Counted from the stretch's first letter, positions 1-9,016 are shown. The stretch: DNA of 64,000 nt from Muribaculaceae bacterium (GCA_017621845.1 JAGASI010000023.1:1-64000); one strand, 5' to 3'. Translations and numbers: made by a program. The notes: generated from the sequence alone by a model not told the origin.

Positions 1-37
1 AATAACGCACTGACGCAAAGAATATTACCTTCGCCTT

Positions 38-130
38 CGCATCTCTCGGGTGCTTTTTGGTGTTCGTTTCGGTTACGTGGCTACGGCCACGCGCCCTCAA
101 CTCACGCCAAAAATCCCTCCGAGATATGCG
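38..130. repeat. Intergenic inverted-repeat element, copy A
   Basis: Two imperfect arms of about 26 bases (38-63 and 104-130) pair with each other. The central loop holds a perfect small stem CGTGG (76-80) / CCACG (87-91) around a six-base loop, preceded by TCGGT. It lies just downstream of the recQ stop. A second element with the same layout, the same TCGGT flank and a different but still paired inner stem is at 12056-12149. It looks like a dispersed palindromic repeat or a structured RNA end; no reading frame is supported. Confidence 0.6.
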
Positions 131-171
131 ACCTCAGCGTTAACATTTATCATGGGACAGCTCTTAGAGCC

Positions 172-2097
172 TTACCTCACTGGCGTAATCAGCCCGTCGG
201 GTGAGAGCTTGAATAGGCCGTTGTCCATAAGTAAGCGCACAGCCTCGGTGATGTCCCGGCGTGTGGCACCTCCCATGGGTATGTCATAAATCTCGTTGAG
301 GGTGAGACCACGCGAGTTGATAAGCATGGCGTGAAGACGGTTGGCGAGAGCACTAATGTCAGTGTCGGCACTAACATTGGCCAACTTCTTTGCACGGCAT
401 ACGTCACACAGCCCACATTCGGCTGACGTGTCTTCACCAAAGTACTCCAACAGCATCTGTTGGCGGCATCGGTCATTGCTATATACTACTTTTTTTACCG
501 CCTTGATTTGTTGTTTCATCAAATTGAGGCGGTCTTCATATACCGACTTGGGATATAGTATGTAGCGTGGCAATTCGCGAGAGGTCGGGTAGTATATGTA
601 GGGCTTGGTAGACATAGGCACATAATGAACAATATGCCTACGTCCCAGTTCGAGAAGACTTTGGTAGACATCTTGCTCCGAGACATGGGCTGTAAGTGCC
701 ACTTGACTTTCGCTTATGTAGGCATAGTCGCTGAATAGACCGGTATATAGTCTCAGTATTGCTAATAAGACGTTGTTGGTTTTCTCATTGAGATCTATGT
801 CATATAGATGGTGCCGTTCGACAAGTATCATAACGCGCGAGCGTGTGTAGGAGTCGTCGGCATATTCCAGATAACCGGTCTGGGTCAATATTCTAAGCGC
901 CCCGAGTGTGGGACGCACATTGAGGTCATAGGTTTTGACAAATTTCTGAATGTCAAATTCATAAACATGGTCATAGCCTTCGCCAACAGCGACGTTAATA
1001 AAATTACCGGCCAATTCATATATCCGGGATATATATTCCTTAGGAGGGAAAGCGTCTGATATACGTCTTGTAAGAGTAGCCTTGTCCTGGATGGAAGCAA
1101 TGACCACGGCAAAAGCCGGCAGTCCGTCACGTCCGGCGCGTCCTGCCTCCTGATAGTATTCCTCAAGAGTAGGTGGAAGATCATAGTGTACAACCATGCG
1201 AACATCAGGCTTGTCGATACCCATGCCAAAGGCGTTGGTGGCGACCATCACGCGTGTGCGGCCGTCTTTCCAACGGTTCTGTTTCTCGTCTTTATCTTCA
1301 GGTGATAGTCCGGCATGGTAAAAATCGGCACTGATACCGGCTTCGGCAAGTCTTATTGCAATCTCTCGCGTGCGTCGGCGTGAGCGCACATATACGATGC
1401 CTGAACCGGGGGTCGAGCTGAAAATCTGTAGTAGTTTGCCATCCTTATCCGGTGTGACTCTTACGATATAGCTGAGGTTGTCGCGAGCAAATGACCGTGA
1501 GAATATTTCAACATTTTTCATCTCGAGTCGGTCAATGATGTCTTGACGCACGCGAGGTGTCGCTGTGGCTGTCAATGCCAGTACCGGGACAGAGGGGAAG
1601 ATGGCGCGTAATTCTTTTATTTTTAGATAGGAGGGGCGGAAATCATAACCCCATTGGGATATGCAGTGGGCCTCGTCGACAACTATAAGGCTTACATCAA
1701 AGGTGCGTAATTCGGCAATGAAGTTTTTGTTGCCCAGACGCTCGGGTGATACATATAACATCTTGGTTTTGCCCAGACGGCATTTATCATAAGCAAGTCT
1801 TACCTCGCGTTGTGATAATCCCGAACGCAGGCTGACGGCCTTGATGTCGCGTGCAAGCAGGTTGTCAATCTGGTCCTTCATCAGAGAGATGAGAGGACTG
1901 ACAACAATGGTGAGTCCCGGAAGCATCATGGCGGGGACCTGGAATGTTATTGACTTGCCACCGCCTGTAGGAAGAAGCCCAAGAGTGTCGTGGCCCGATA
2001 ATACCGAGTTTATAATTTCGGCCTGGACCGGACGAAAAGTATCATATCCCCAGTAGTGATTGAGGACGTCGAGGGGATTATCAAAGTGTTTAGACAT
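172..2097 (-). CDS. recQ: ATP-dependent DNA helicase RecQ
   Basis: A 641-residue superfamily 2 helicase that unwinds DNA 3'-5' in recombination and replication-fork repair. Visible are motif I PTGGGKS (residues 43-49), motif II VVDEAHCISQWG (about 138), the motif VI region with YYQEAGRAGRDG, and a C-terminal zinc-binding cysteine set (CRQQ...CGLCDVC) followed by a winged-helix RQC-like region. The C-terminus is short for an added HRDC domain and I do not see one clearly. Its start overlaps the recJ end by 8 bases, so the two are probably translated from one message. A RecQ helicase next to RecJ exonuclease fits the RecQ-RecJ end-resection partnership of the RecF pathway. Confidence 0.96.
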   Translation of the reverse strand: MSKHFDNPLDVLNHYWGYDTFRPVQAEIINSVLSGHDTLGLLPTGGGKSITFQVPAMMLPGLTIVVSPLISLMKDQIDNLLARDIKAVSLRSGLSQREVRLAYDKCRLGKTKMLYVSPERLGNKNFIAELRTFDVSLIVVDEAHCISQWGYDFRPSYLKIKELRAIFPSVPVLALTATATPRVRQDIIDRLEMKNVEIFSRSFARDNLSYIVRVTPDKDGKLLQIFSSTPGSGIVYVRSRRRTREIAIRLAEAGISADFYHAGLSPEDKDEKQNRWKDGRTRVMVATNAFGMGIDKPDVRMVVHYDLPPTLEEYYQEAGRAGRDGLPAFAVVIASIQDKATLTRRISDAFPPKEYISRIYELAGNFINVAVGEGYDHVYEFDIQKFVKTYDLNVRPTLGALRILTQTGYLEYADDSYTRSRVMILVERHHLYDIDLNEKTNNVLLAILRLYTGLFSDYAYISESQVALTAHVSEQDVYQSLLELGRRHIVHYVPMSTKPYIYYPTSRELPRYILYPKSVYEDRLNLMKQQIKAVKKVVYSNDRCRQQMLLEYFGEDTSAECGLCDVCRAKKLANVSADTDISALANRLHAMLINSRGLTLNEIYDIPMGGATRRDITEAVRLLMDNGLFKLSPDGLITPVR

Positions 2098-3811
2098 GGA
2101 TTTGTTTTACCATGAGCTGGAGCGATGAGGTAGCATTGCGGTGCTTGTTTTCCTCAATGGTATAACAGATGTCAAATGGCTTGCCCGAATGGATGTGATC
2201 AAAGTATTGGGCCATATTGAAAGCTATGCCGTTGAAAACCTTGCCCGATGTGTCGTCGACAAGCTCGAGTTTGATATGCTCGAGGTTTTTGCCTACAAGT
2301 TTACTGGTGCCAAAGTCTTTGACGCCGTTGGTGCAGAAAACAGGTTTCTGATTGCCGGGGCCAAATGGGTTGAACAGCCTGAGCATTGAGACAAATTCGG
2401 GGGTTATACGGGCAAACGGCAACATGGCATCGATGTCGAGCTGAGGTGTTAACTGAGATGGTAGAATATGGTCCTTGACATAGTCTTCAAATCGTCGTGT
2501 AAACTCGGGGATGTTTTCTTCTTTTAGAGATAGGCCTACCGCATAGGCGTGCCCACCGAAGTTTTCAAGCAAGTCGCGGGCCGACTCGACAGCCTTGTAG
2601 ACGTCAAAACCCTGGACCGAGCGTGACGATCCGGTAGCTATGCCGTTGGATAGGGTGAGTACTACTGATGGTTTGTAATACAACTCGGTAAGTCGTGAAG
2701 CTACGATGCCGATGATACCTTTGTGCCAATCTTTGTTGTAGATGACAATGGATTTTTTGGAAGACTCTGACTCGCCGCGTTTTTCGATAATAGCGTTTGC
2801 CTCGTCAGTGATGCGTTTGTCGAGTTCCTTGCGGTCTTTGTTGTATTGGTCAATAGCGGCTGCCCGCTCGTTGGCGTCTTTGATGTCTCGAGCAACCAGG
2901 AGCTCTACGGCTTCGCGACCGCTCTGCATACGACCGCTGGCGTTGATGCGCGGACCAATCTTGAATATTACGTCTGAGATGGAAATTTCTTTACCACCAA
3001 GTCCACAGATACGTATTATGCCACGCAATCCCATATTGGGATTGGAGTTGAGGCGTTTGAGACCATGATATGCCATGACGCGGTTTTCGTCAACCATTGG
3101 CACTATATCTGCGGCAATCGATACAGCCACCAGGTCAAGCATACCCTCGAGCTCGGCGGTGCCTATGCCATTGGATATTGAGAAAGCTTGCATGAATTTG
3201 TATCCCACGCCGCAACCCGAGAGGTGTGGGCATGGATAGGTAGAACTTTCAAGCTTGGGGTTAAGTATGGCAACGGCATTGGGAAGCTCGTCATCGGGAA
3301 CGTGGTGGTCACAGATGATAAAGTCTATGCCCTTGGTCTTGGCATAGGCAATCTCGGCGTTGGCTTTGATGCCACAGTCGAGAATGATGACGAGCTTGAC
3401 ACCGGTAGCGGCAGCCTCGTCAATAGTGCGCATCGAAATCCCATAGCCCTCGTCATAACGCGTGGGTATGCCGTAGTCAATCTCTGAATAGAAGTTCTGA
3501 AGATATTTATATACCAGGGCCACAGCTGTGGTACCGTCCACGTCATAGTCTCCATAGACGAGGATTTTTTCTTTGGCACCCATTGCACGATTGAGCCGGT
3601 TGACGGCCTTGTCCATATCGGCCATAAGAAAGGGGTCGTGTAGGTCGCGCAGTGATGGGTGAAAAAAGTTCTCGGCATCGCTGATAGACCTTATCCCTCT
3701 CTGTACCAACAATTCACTGATTGGCGCTACCGACGAAAATCTTCGGGCCAACTCTGCCTCGAGTCGTTGCTCGGCGGGTGTCAGTGGGAGATAATTCCAT
3801 CTACTTGTCAT
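2090..3811 (-). CDS. recJ: Single-stranded-DNA-specific exonuclease RecJ
   Basis: A 573-residue DHH-family 5'-3' single-strand exonuclease. The N-terminal half has the metal-binding motifs: VYGDYDVDGTTA (DHH motif I region, about residues 85-97), LDCGI, and the signature FIICDHHVP; a DHHA1 region near residue 400 carries the glycine-rich GIATGSSRS segment. The C-terminal OB-like domain is shorter than in E. coli, as usual in Bacteroidetes. The start ATG at 3811 gives MTSRWNYL. It is the first gene of the recJ-recQ pair, with an 8-base overlap at 2090-2097. A possible -7 box lies far upstream at 4037-4044. Confidence 0.95.
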   Translation of the reverse strand: MTSRWNYLPLTPAEQRLEAELARRFSSVAPISELLVQRGIRSISDAENFFHPSLRDLHDPFLMADMDKAVNRLNRAMGAKEKILVYGDYDVDGTTAVALVYKYLQNFYSEIDYGIPTRYDEGYGISMRTIDEAAATGVKLVIILDCGIKANAEIAYAKTKGIDFIICDHHVPDDELPNAVAILNPKLESSTYPCPHLSGCGVGYKFMQAFSISNGIGTAELEGMLDLVAVSIAADIVPMVDENRVMAYHGLKRLNSNPNMGLRGIIRICGLGGKEISISDVIFKIGPRINASGRMQSGREAVELLVARDIKDANERAAAIDQYNKDRKELDKRITDEANAIIEKRGESESSKKSIVIYNKDWHKGIIGIVASRLTELYYKPSVVLTLSNGIATGSSRSVQGFDVYKAVESARDLLENFGGHAYAVGLSLKEENIPEFTRRFEDYVKDHILPSQLTPQLDIDAMLPFARITPEFVSMLRLFNPFGPGNQKPVFCTNGVKDFGTSKLVGKNLEHIKLELVDDTSGKVFNGIAFNMAQYFDHIHSGKPFDICYTIEENKHRNATSSLQLMVKQIHV

Positions 3812-4036
3812 TATATGTTGTTTTTTTTATTATCGAACATTGATGTGTTGGCTCGTACAATGTCTCTCAGGGATATATGTCGTTTGAGCCATACAAGGAC
3901 GCGGCCAAGAGTGTGCGTGCCGGGACGCGTGTGGTTGGTGATATTATTGGCTTATAGTCAACGCGTTATTCTGGGGCGGTAAGTATGATATAGAGGAGCA
4001 TAGTCGCGTTGGGCCCTACTTATGCAATATCGTGTG

Positions 4037-4044
4037 CAAAAATA
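4037..4044 (-). promoter_or_regulatory. Candidate -7 element for recJ-recQ
   Basis: On the minus strand this reads TATTTTTG, an exact TAnnTTTG match. No good -33 TTTG sits at the right distance, and the implied leader is over 200 bases, so the call is weak. Confidence 0.3.
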
Positions 4045-4455
4045 GCGAAAATTCACAATTTTACCATGGTTATTAAGAATAATTAAGTAAATGCAATTGC
4101 AACTGTAATTCAGCCTTGGCTGGGGGTATTTAAACTTATCCGCGAGTTTGGTCGATTGGTTTTGGGGTCTATTGGGGAGTGTTTGACATTGGTGTTATAA
4201 TCTTGTGTGTGATTGAGAAATTAAAGACATCGGGCAATCAAGATATGATTTAGGGATATTTAACCCTATTAACATGATGTTTTAGGGCAATTTAAGCGAA
4301 TTGTGAGGAATTTTGACGTCCGGGCGTTGTTATCTATATACAAGCTAAAGGAAGTAAGATTAGAGCAAATGGATTTTTTGTAATATCCCTCGTCCTTTTT
4401 ATCGAGTAGTGATACTGGGTAGTTAGGCTCTCATAAATAAATAGTTGAAACGTGG

Positions 4456-4493
4456 AACGGGCAATCGGAGTTTAATTCCGGTTGCCCGTTTTT
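4456..4493 (+). terminator. Orphan intrinsic terminator hairpin
   Basis: A 13-bp stem (ACGGGCAATCGGA paired with TCCGGTTGCCCGT, one G-U) is followed by five T on the plus strand. No plus-strand gene lies upstream back to position 1, and on the minus strand the stem is not followed by T. It therefore suggests an unrecognised small plus-strand transcript. Confidence 0.6.
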
Positions 4494-4608
4494 GGGGGTA
4501 TTGACAACTTGAAAATTTAAAGTGCTGACAGGCAAATAATGTTATAAATGATTGTCGGTATATCGCACGTAAAGTTCAATTTTGGAGGAAATCAATCCTA
4601 TATTAAGA

Positions 4609-5529
4609 TTAACGGTTGACTTGATGGGGCGCTGAACCGTCGTTGAAGTATTGGACAATGAGACGAGCGGCAGCGAGACCGGCGTTGATGTTAGCCTCGG
4701 CGGTCTGGGCTCCCATTTTCTTGGGAGTGAAGAATACTCGTGAGCCAAATTTTTCAACTAATGTTTCGGCATTTCCGGGCTTGATGTCAGCGACGTATTT
4801 AAGGTCGGGTCGTTCGGCGAGTATTTCTTCGAGTTCGGGCTCGTTAATCACCTCCTTGCGGGCGGTGTTGATGAGAAGAGCGCCTTTAGGCATGAGGTTT
4901 ATGAGGCGTGCGCCTACCGAGCCACGAGTCTCAGCAGTAGCGGGAATGTGGAGTGAAACGACGTCGTTGTTGGTGTATAGTTCCTCGACTGAGTGGACTG
5001 GTTTTACACCGGCTTGTATCATAACTTCATCGGGGCAGAATGGGTCGAGGGCACTTACGTCCATGCCAAATCCTTTAGCTATGCGTGCAACGTTACGGCC
5101 AACCTGTCCAAAGGCGTGTATACCGAGTCGCTTGCCTTTGAGCTCGGTGCCTGAGGTTCCGTCATACATGTTGCGAACAGCCATTACTGCCATGCCGAAT
5201 ACCAATTCGGCTACGGCGTTTGAGTTTTGACCGGGAGTGTTTTCGACAATAATGTTGCGTTCGCGAGTAGTCTCAAGATCGATGTTGTCATATCCGGCGC
5301 CGGCACGCACTACAATTTGAAGTTCGGGAGCAGCTTTGATGATGTTGGTATCAATAATATCTGAGCGCACGATTAAGGCGTTGGCATCGTTCACTGCGGT
5401 GACGAGTTGATTGCGGTCGGTGTATTTTTCGAGAAGAACAAGGGTATGGCCGGCATCTTCGATGATTTGGCGGATACCGTTAACTGCTGCGGCAGCAAAG
5501 GGCTTTTCGGTTGCTAAAAGTACTTTCAT
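4609..5529 (-). CDS. serA: D-3-phosphoglycerate dehydrogenase (short form)
   Basis: A 306-residue D-2-hydroxyacid dehydrogenase catalysing the first step of serine synthesis, oxidation of 3-phosphoglycerate to 3-phosphohydroxypyruvate with NAD. The NAD-binding segment HAFGQVGRNVA sits in the middle, followed by HIPATAETRG and the INTARKEVI region. It is the short form without the C-terminal ACT regulatory domain, so feedback inhibition by serine through ACT is not expected. It lies 79 bases downstream of serC on the same strand, separated by a strong hairpin (5549-5594) that could lower serA expression relative to serC. A serB-like phosphatase is not in the window. Confidence 0.92.
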   Translation of the reverse strand: MKVLLATEKPFAAAAVNGIRQIIEDAGHTLVLLEKYTDRNQLVTAVNDANALIVRSDIIDTNIIKAAPELQIVVRAGAGYDNIDLETTRERNIIVENTPGQNSNAVAELVFGMAVMAVRNMYDGTSGTELKGKRLGIHAFGQVGRNVARIAKGFGMDVSALDPFCPDEVMIQAGVKPVHSVEELYTNNDVVSLHIPATAETRGSVGARLINLMPKGALLINTARKEVINEPELEEILAERPDLKYVADIKPGNAETLVEKFGSRVFFTPKKMGAQTAEANINAGLAAARLIVQYFNDGSAPHQVNR

Positions 5530-5548
5530 AGGGCTTGGTTAAAAAGTG

Positions 5549-5594
5549 AAGCGTGTTAACAATCGACCTTTTTAGAAAGGTTGTTAACACGCTT
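5549..5594 (-). terminator. Hairpin between serC and serA (terminator or attenuator)
   Basis: A perfect 14-bp stem (AAGCGTGTTAACAA with its complement at 5581-5594) encloses a second small stem CCTTT/AAAGG. On the minus strand it is followed within a few bases by a run of T, so it resembles a partial intrinsic terminator inside the serC-serA unit. It could also be a stabilising 3' structure for the serC message. Confidence 0.65.
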
Positions 5595-5608
5595 GTGAGG
5601 TTATAAAA

Positions 5609-6679
5609 TTAGTGTGTATGCTGGAAGTCGTTCATGGCTTCGACAAGAACTTTGACGCTCTCGAGAGGTAGGGCGTTGTAGAGAGAAGCGCGGAAACCAC
5701 CTACCGAGCGATGGCCCTTGATGCCTATTATGCCGCGTTGAGTGGCAAACTCGACAAACTTGGGCTCAAGTTCTTTGTACTCGGGTTTCATGACAAATGT
5801 AACGTTCATGATTGAGCGGTCGGCTGGGTCGGTGACTGTGCCGACAAACATCTTGCTGTCATCAATGGCATCATAAAGCATGTGGGCTTTCTCGAGGTCT
5901 CGGCGCTCGAGTTCTTTGATGCCGCCGAGATCTTTGTAGAAGCGCAGTGTCTGGAGTGCCGAGTAGATGGGCAATACGGGGGGAGTATTGAACATGGAGC
6001 CTTTCTTGACATGAGTGCGGTAGTCGAGCATTGTAGGCAGGGGACGGTCGACCTTGCCGAGGGCATCCTCTTTGATAATAACGAGTGTCACGCCTGCAGG
6101 AGCAAGGTTTTTCTGGGCTCCGGCATAAATGGCGTCATATTTGGCGACATCTATGGGACGTGAGAATATGTCAGAGCTCATGTCGGCAACAAGGCGACAT
6201 GGGACGTCGGGATCATGTCGTATTTCTGTACCGTAGATGGTATTATTGGAAGTGTAGTGGAAGTAGTCAGAGTCGGCCGATACTTCAAATCCCTTGGGAA
6301 TAAAGGTGTAGCCGGCTTCTTCAGATGAGGCTACGACGTCAACGTCTCCAAACAGACGTGCTTCCTTGATGGCATTGTGGGCCCATGTGCCGGTATCGAG
6401 ATATGAGGCTTTTTTGACCAGAAGGTTCATAGGTAGCATGCAGAATTGCATTGAGGCACCACCTCCGAGCCACAGCACTGAATATCCTTCGGGTATTTCA
6501 AGAAGTTCTTTAACAAGAGCCGAAGCCTCGTCAATGACGGCTTGGAATTCTTTGGAACGATGGGATACCTCAAGTATTGACAGGCCGGTATTGGCAAAAT
6601 CGAGGATGGCATCAGCTGTGTTACGGATTGTGTACTGGCTCAATATTGATGGACCGGCATAAAAGTTATGTTTTTTCAT
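5609..6679 (-). CDS. serC: Phosphoserine aminotransferase
   Basis: A 356-residue class V PLP aminotransferase converting 3-phosphohydroxypyruvate and glutamate to phosphoserine; the family also acts in pyridoxal phosphate synthesis. The start [13 protein letters not shown] matches the family N-terminus. The PLP lysine is in [12 protein letters not shown], with [10 protein letters not shown] (phosphate/cofactor loop) upstream and the C-terminal [15 protein letters not shown] typical of SerC. Length is normal (about 355-360). It is first of the serC-serA pair, with a candidate promoter at 6759-6788. Confidence 0.96.
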   Translation of the reverse strand: MKKHNFYAGPSILSQYTIRNTADAILDFANTGLSILEVSHRSKEFQAVIDEASALVKELLEIPEGYSVLWLGGGASMQFCMLPMNLLVKKASYLDTGTWAHNAIKEARLFGDVDVVASSEEAGYTFIPKGFEVSADSDYFHYTSNNTIYGTEIRHDPDVPCRLVADMSSDIFSRPIDVAKYDAIYAGAQKNLAPAGVTLVIIKEDALGKVDRPLPTMLDYRTHVKKGSMFNTPPVLPIYSALQTLRFYKDLGGIKELERRDLEKAHMLYDAIDDSKMFVGTVTDPADRSIMNVTFVMKPEYKELEPKFVEFATQRGIIGIKGHRSVGGFRASLYNALPLESVKVLVEAMNDFQHTH

Positions 6680-6758
6680 ATCTCGTTTTGTTTTAGGTGT
6701 TTGCTTTAAAGCGGGGGAAGGTGATTTAAATGTTTGGGATAGCGTTGTTAGCTACCGA

Positions 6759-6788
6759 CAAATTTAATAAAAAATTCCTATATTCCAA
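6759..6788 (-). promoter_or_regulatory. Candidate promoter of serC-serA
   Basis: Minus-strand -7 box TAAATTTG (exact TAnnTTTG, 6759-6766) with a TTGG -33-like box 18 bases further upstream (6785-6788). It lies about 80 bases before the serC ATG. Confidence 0.5.
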
Positions 6789-6829
6789 TTATTTTTTGGA
6801 CTAACTGAAATAGGGCGGAATAATATATA

Positions 6830-8233
6830 TCAGCGGTTGGCCATGAAGGCTTCGACATCAGGTGCATGGTATGGGATACGCTCGGCACCGAGGAAGCGGC
6901 AGCCGTCTGATGTGATGAGAATATCGTCTTCGATACGTATGCCACCAAAGTCTTTATATGTGTCCAGTAGGTCAAAGTTGAGGAATTGTGAACAGTGGTC
7001 CTTGGCTCGCCAGTCATCAATGAGGTCGGGAATGAAGTAAATTCCGGGTTCGTCGGTCATGACAAATCCTTGTTCGAGACGTCGGCCACATCTCAGGCAG
7101 TTGGTACCAAATTGGTCGAGGTTGGGGCGTGTTTCTTCGTCAAATCCCACATAGGTCTGACCAAGGCCTTCCATATCATGAACGTCCATGCCCATCATGT
7201 GTCCAAGTCCGTGGGGCATGAACATGGCGTGGGCGCCGGCGGCAAGAGCTTCCTCGGTATCACCTTTCATTAATCCCAGTTCTTTGAGTCGTTCTATCAT
7301 CAGCCGGCATACATTCATGTGCACATCCCACCATTTTACTCCCGGAGCAGCAACAGTGAGAGCATAGTCGTGACATTCTGAAACGATGTCATAAATCTCT
7401 CGTTGACGAGTTGAGAAGCGTCCGTTGATGGGCATGGTGCGAGTGTTATCGCTACAGTAATGGCTGAGGGTCTCGGCACCGGCATCACACAGCATGAGGC
7501 GTCCGGCCTCAAGTAGTCGTGGCGAAGGGTTGCCATGCATGATTTCGCCATGCATGGTGACAATTGGCAAGAAGGATACCTGAGAGCCGTAGGCTTGGGC
7601 TATGCCGGTGATGACGCCACCTATGTATTGCTCGGTGACGTGGGGCGAGCATAGGCGCATGGCCTCGGTGTGCATCATGTAGCCGATATGACATGCCTTT
7701 TCTATCTCGGCAATCTCTTCGGGAGTTTTTTTGTCGCGTTGGTGTACCACGGCCATGATTAATTCAAGGCTCGCCGCATCGCGCTGTTGTTCGGGTTTTA
7801 GGCCTAACAGGTTCATAATCTGTATCTTGGTCTCTCCGCGGTAAGGAGGCAGGAAGTGAACCTTGCGGTTTTGTTTAACAGCTTGATCTACAATTGCTTT
7901 AAGCATCGCCATCGGAGCGCTGTTGGCAATGCCAACCTCGGCTGCCATGTCGGCGACACTGTTGACCTTTCCATACCAGACAATGTCATCAATGTCAATA
8001 TCGTCACCGATGAGGTATTCCTTGTTTTCATCAATATCAATTACTCCAACCAGGTCCTCGCGTTTCTGGCCAAAGTAATATAGAAATGAACTGTCCTGAC
8101 GGAACAGGTAGGAATTGGATGGATAATTGCAACCGACGTTACTGTTGCCAAATATTATTATAATACCGCTTGATATGCTGTCGCGCAGGTGACGGCGGCG
8201 CTCGACATAAGTGTTTTTGCTAAAATCTATCAT
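6830..8233 (-). CDS. Aminopeptidase P family protein (M24B), 467 residues
   Basis: A metal-dependent Xaa-Pro aminopeptidase-type enzyme releasing the N-terminal residue before proline. The first ~140 residues form the AMP_N domain; the pita-bread domain has the metal ligands in MLCDAGAETL and YCSDNTRT, the histidine in PHGLGHMMGMDVHD, and two glutamates in TDEPGIYF and GGIRIEDD. No signal peptide is seen, so it is probably cytoplasmic. A second M24B protein of the longer three-domain type is at 23515-25305. It is monocistronic, with a hairpin in its leader (8275-8313) and a -7 box at 8326. Confidence 0.93.
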   Translation of the reverse strand: MIDFSKNTYVERRRHLRDSISSGIIIIFGNSNVGCNYPSNSYLFRQDSSFLYYFGQKREDLVGVIDIDENKEYLIGDDIDIDDIVWYGKVNSVADMAAEVGIANSAPMAMLKAIVDQAVKQNRKVHFLPPYRGETKIQIMNLLGLKPEQQRDAASLELIMAVVHQRDKKTPEEIAEIEKACHIGYMMHTEAMRLCSPHVTEQYIGGVITGIAQAYGSQVSFLPIVTMHGEIMHGNPSPRLLEAGRLMLCDAGAETLSHYCSDNTRTMPINGRFSTRQREIYDIVSECHDYALTVAAPGVKWWDVHMNVCRLMIERLKELGLMKGDTEEALAAGAHAMFMPHGLGHMMGMDVHDMEGLGQTYVGFDEETRPNLDQFGTNCLRCGRRLEQGFVMTDEPGIYFIPDLIDDWRAKDHCSQFLNFDLLDTYKDFGGIRIEDDILITSDGCRFLGAERIPYHAPDVEAFMANR

Positions 8234-8274
8234 AAGGCGTGGTTTTTTATGTGCAACTTGCTACATTAAACAGT

Positions 8275-8313
8275 CTTAAGACTCAGGACCCATAATAATG
8301 GGCCTGTCTTAAG
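8275..8313 (-). other. Imperfect hairpin in the leader of the M24B aminopeptidase
   Basis: CTTAAGACTCAGGACCCA pairs with TGGGCCTGTCTTAAG across a short loop. It lies between the candidate -7 box (8326-8333) and the start codon at 8233, so it would be in the 5' leader. No T run follows, so it is not a terminator on this strand; a role in mRNA stability is possible. Confidence 0.4.
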
Positions 8314-8325
8314 TTTTCAATGCCT

Positions 8326-8333
8326 CAAATTTA
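8326..8333 (-). promoter_or_regulatory. Candidate -7 element for the M24B aminopeptidase
   Basis: TAAATTTG on the minus strand, an exact consensus match about 93 bases before the start; the -33 region is not recognisable. Confidence 0.35.
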
Positions 8334-8398
8334 CAGAAATTATTGTTAATAATCGACTATCGCGGCTTAAAAAATCGTGGATATGTCGGAAGTGAACT

Positions 8399-8427
8399 TT
8401 TGATGGGTAAAGGTGTTATTATTTTTG
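8399..8427 (+). promoter_or_regulatory. Candidate promoter of the YtxH-like cluster
   Basis: TTTG (8399-8402) and TATTTTTG (8420-8427, exact TAnnTTTG) are spaced 17 bases apart, slightly short of the usual 19-21. It lies directly upstream of a tandem 16-bp repeat and the gene starting at 8484. Confidence 0.45.
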
Positions 8428-8437
8428 AAAAAGCTAT

Positions 8438-8469
8438 TATTAACACACTTAAATATTAACACACTTAAA
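8438..8469 (+). repeat. Exact tandem duplication of a 16-bp unit
   Basis: The unit TATTAACACACTTAAA occurs twice head to tail (8438-8453 and 8454-8469), between the candidate promoter and the start codon at 8484, thus in the transcribed leader or an operator position. Confidence 0.8.
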
Positions 8470-8483
8470 CCATTATCAAAAAG

Positions 8484-8678
8484 ATGAAAACTGTTAATGT
8501 ACTACTTGCTGTCGCCGGTGGAGTCGCCATAGGAGCTGCTCTCGGGATTTTGTTCGCACCTCGCAAAGGCGAAGAAACACGTGAAGAACTTATGAGTTTT
8601 ATCCGCAAGAACTGTCCGATGCTCAAGGAACATCAACTTAATGAGCTTGCCGACCGTATCGCTGAGGAGATAAAGTAA
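8484..8678 (+). CDS. YtxH-like small membrane-anchored protein, copy 1
   Basis: A 64-residue protein with an N-terminal hydrophobic helix (about residues 5-26, glycine/alanine rich), then APRKGEETRE and a short charged amphipathic tail ending in LADRIAEEIK. This layout (GILFAP followed by a GEE/R-rich stretch) is that of YtxH-domain proteins, which in firmicutes are linked to general stress; the function in Bacteroidales is not established. A paralogue follows after 51 bases, and a holin-like protein after that. The ATG was chosen because the hydrophobic helix begins at once. Confidence 0.8.
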   Translation: MKTVNVLLAVAGGVAIGAALGILFAPRKGEETREELMSFIRKNCPMLKEHQLNELADRIAEEIK

Positions 8679-8729
8679 GGCTCTTGCCACGCATAAATAA
8701 AAGAATACCACGTTTAAATACCTTAATTT

Positions 8730-8918
8730 ATGAAAGCTGTAAATATATTCCTCCTTGGTGCTGCATTAGGGGCTGTTGCAGGTATTCTGTTTGCTCCTGA
8801 ACGTGGCGAGGACCTAAGGTTCCGTATCAAGACTATGCTAAAAAAGAAAGGGTACCTTAAGCCAGACCAAATTGATATCTTGGCTGCCCAGATTGCCGCC
8901 CAGATTGACAAACAATAG
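8730..8918 (+). CDS. YtxH-like small membrane-anchored protein, copy 2
   Basis: A 62-residue paralogue of the preceding gene: both start MK.VN followed by a G/A-rich helix and the segment GILFAP, then GE(E/D) and a C-terminal amphipathic helix (LAAQIAAQID here, LADRIAEEIK there). The tandem arrangement suggests local duplication followed by divergence. Probably anchored in the inner membrane by the single N-terminal helix with the tail in the cytoplasm (inference from charge). Confidence 0.78.
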   Translation: MKAVNIFLLGAALGAVAGILFAPERGEDLRFRIKTMLKKKGYLKPDQIDILAAQIAAQIDKQ

Positions 8919-8976
8919 ATCAGGCTATATAGGAGGCTGATTGGTTATAAACCTGACGGTCTCTAATGATTGTCTT

Positions 8977-9016
8977 GGGGTCATGTGTGTAGATTTGTAC
9001 ATACACATGTGACCCC
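8977..9016 (+). other. Hairpin downstream of the second YtxH-like gene
   Basis: GGGGTCA pairs with TGACCCC and the stem continues with TGTGTGTA / TACATACACA with a small bulge. There is no T run. It could end the short ytxH message or mark processing before the holin-like gene; a TAGATTTG box (8990-8997) lies inside it. Confidence 0.4.

Larger units (their letters stand above)
3812..4608. other. Gene-free interval between recJ start and serA end
   Basis: About 800 bases without a convincing gene on either strand. Open frames here are short, lack a family signature and overlap recJ antisense. The interval holds a candidate minus-strand -7 box for recJ (4037-4044), an A/T-rich stretch, and near 4456-4493 a strong plus-strand terminator hairpin with no plus-strand gene upstream. 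A small plus-strand RNA ending there is possible, but I could not find a convincing promoter for it. Confidence 0.6.

Noticed and set aside
3659..3982. Plus-strand open frame of 107 codons at the recJ 5' end
   Set aside because: Antisense to recJ for half its length and without recognisable domain.
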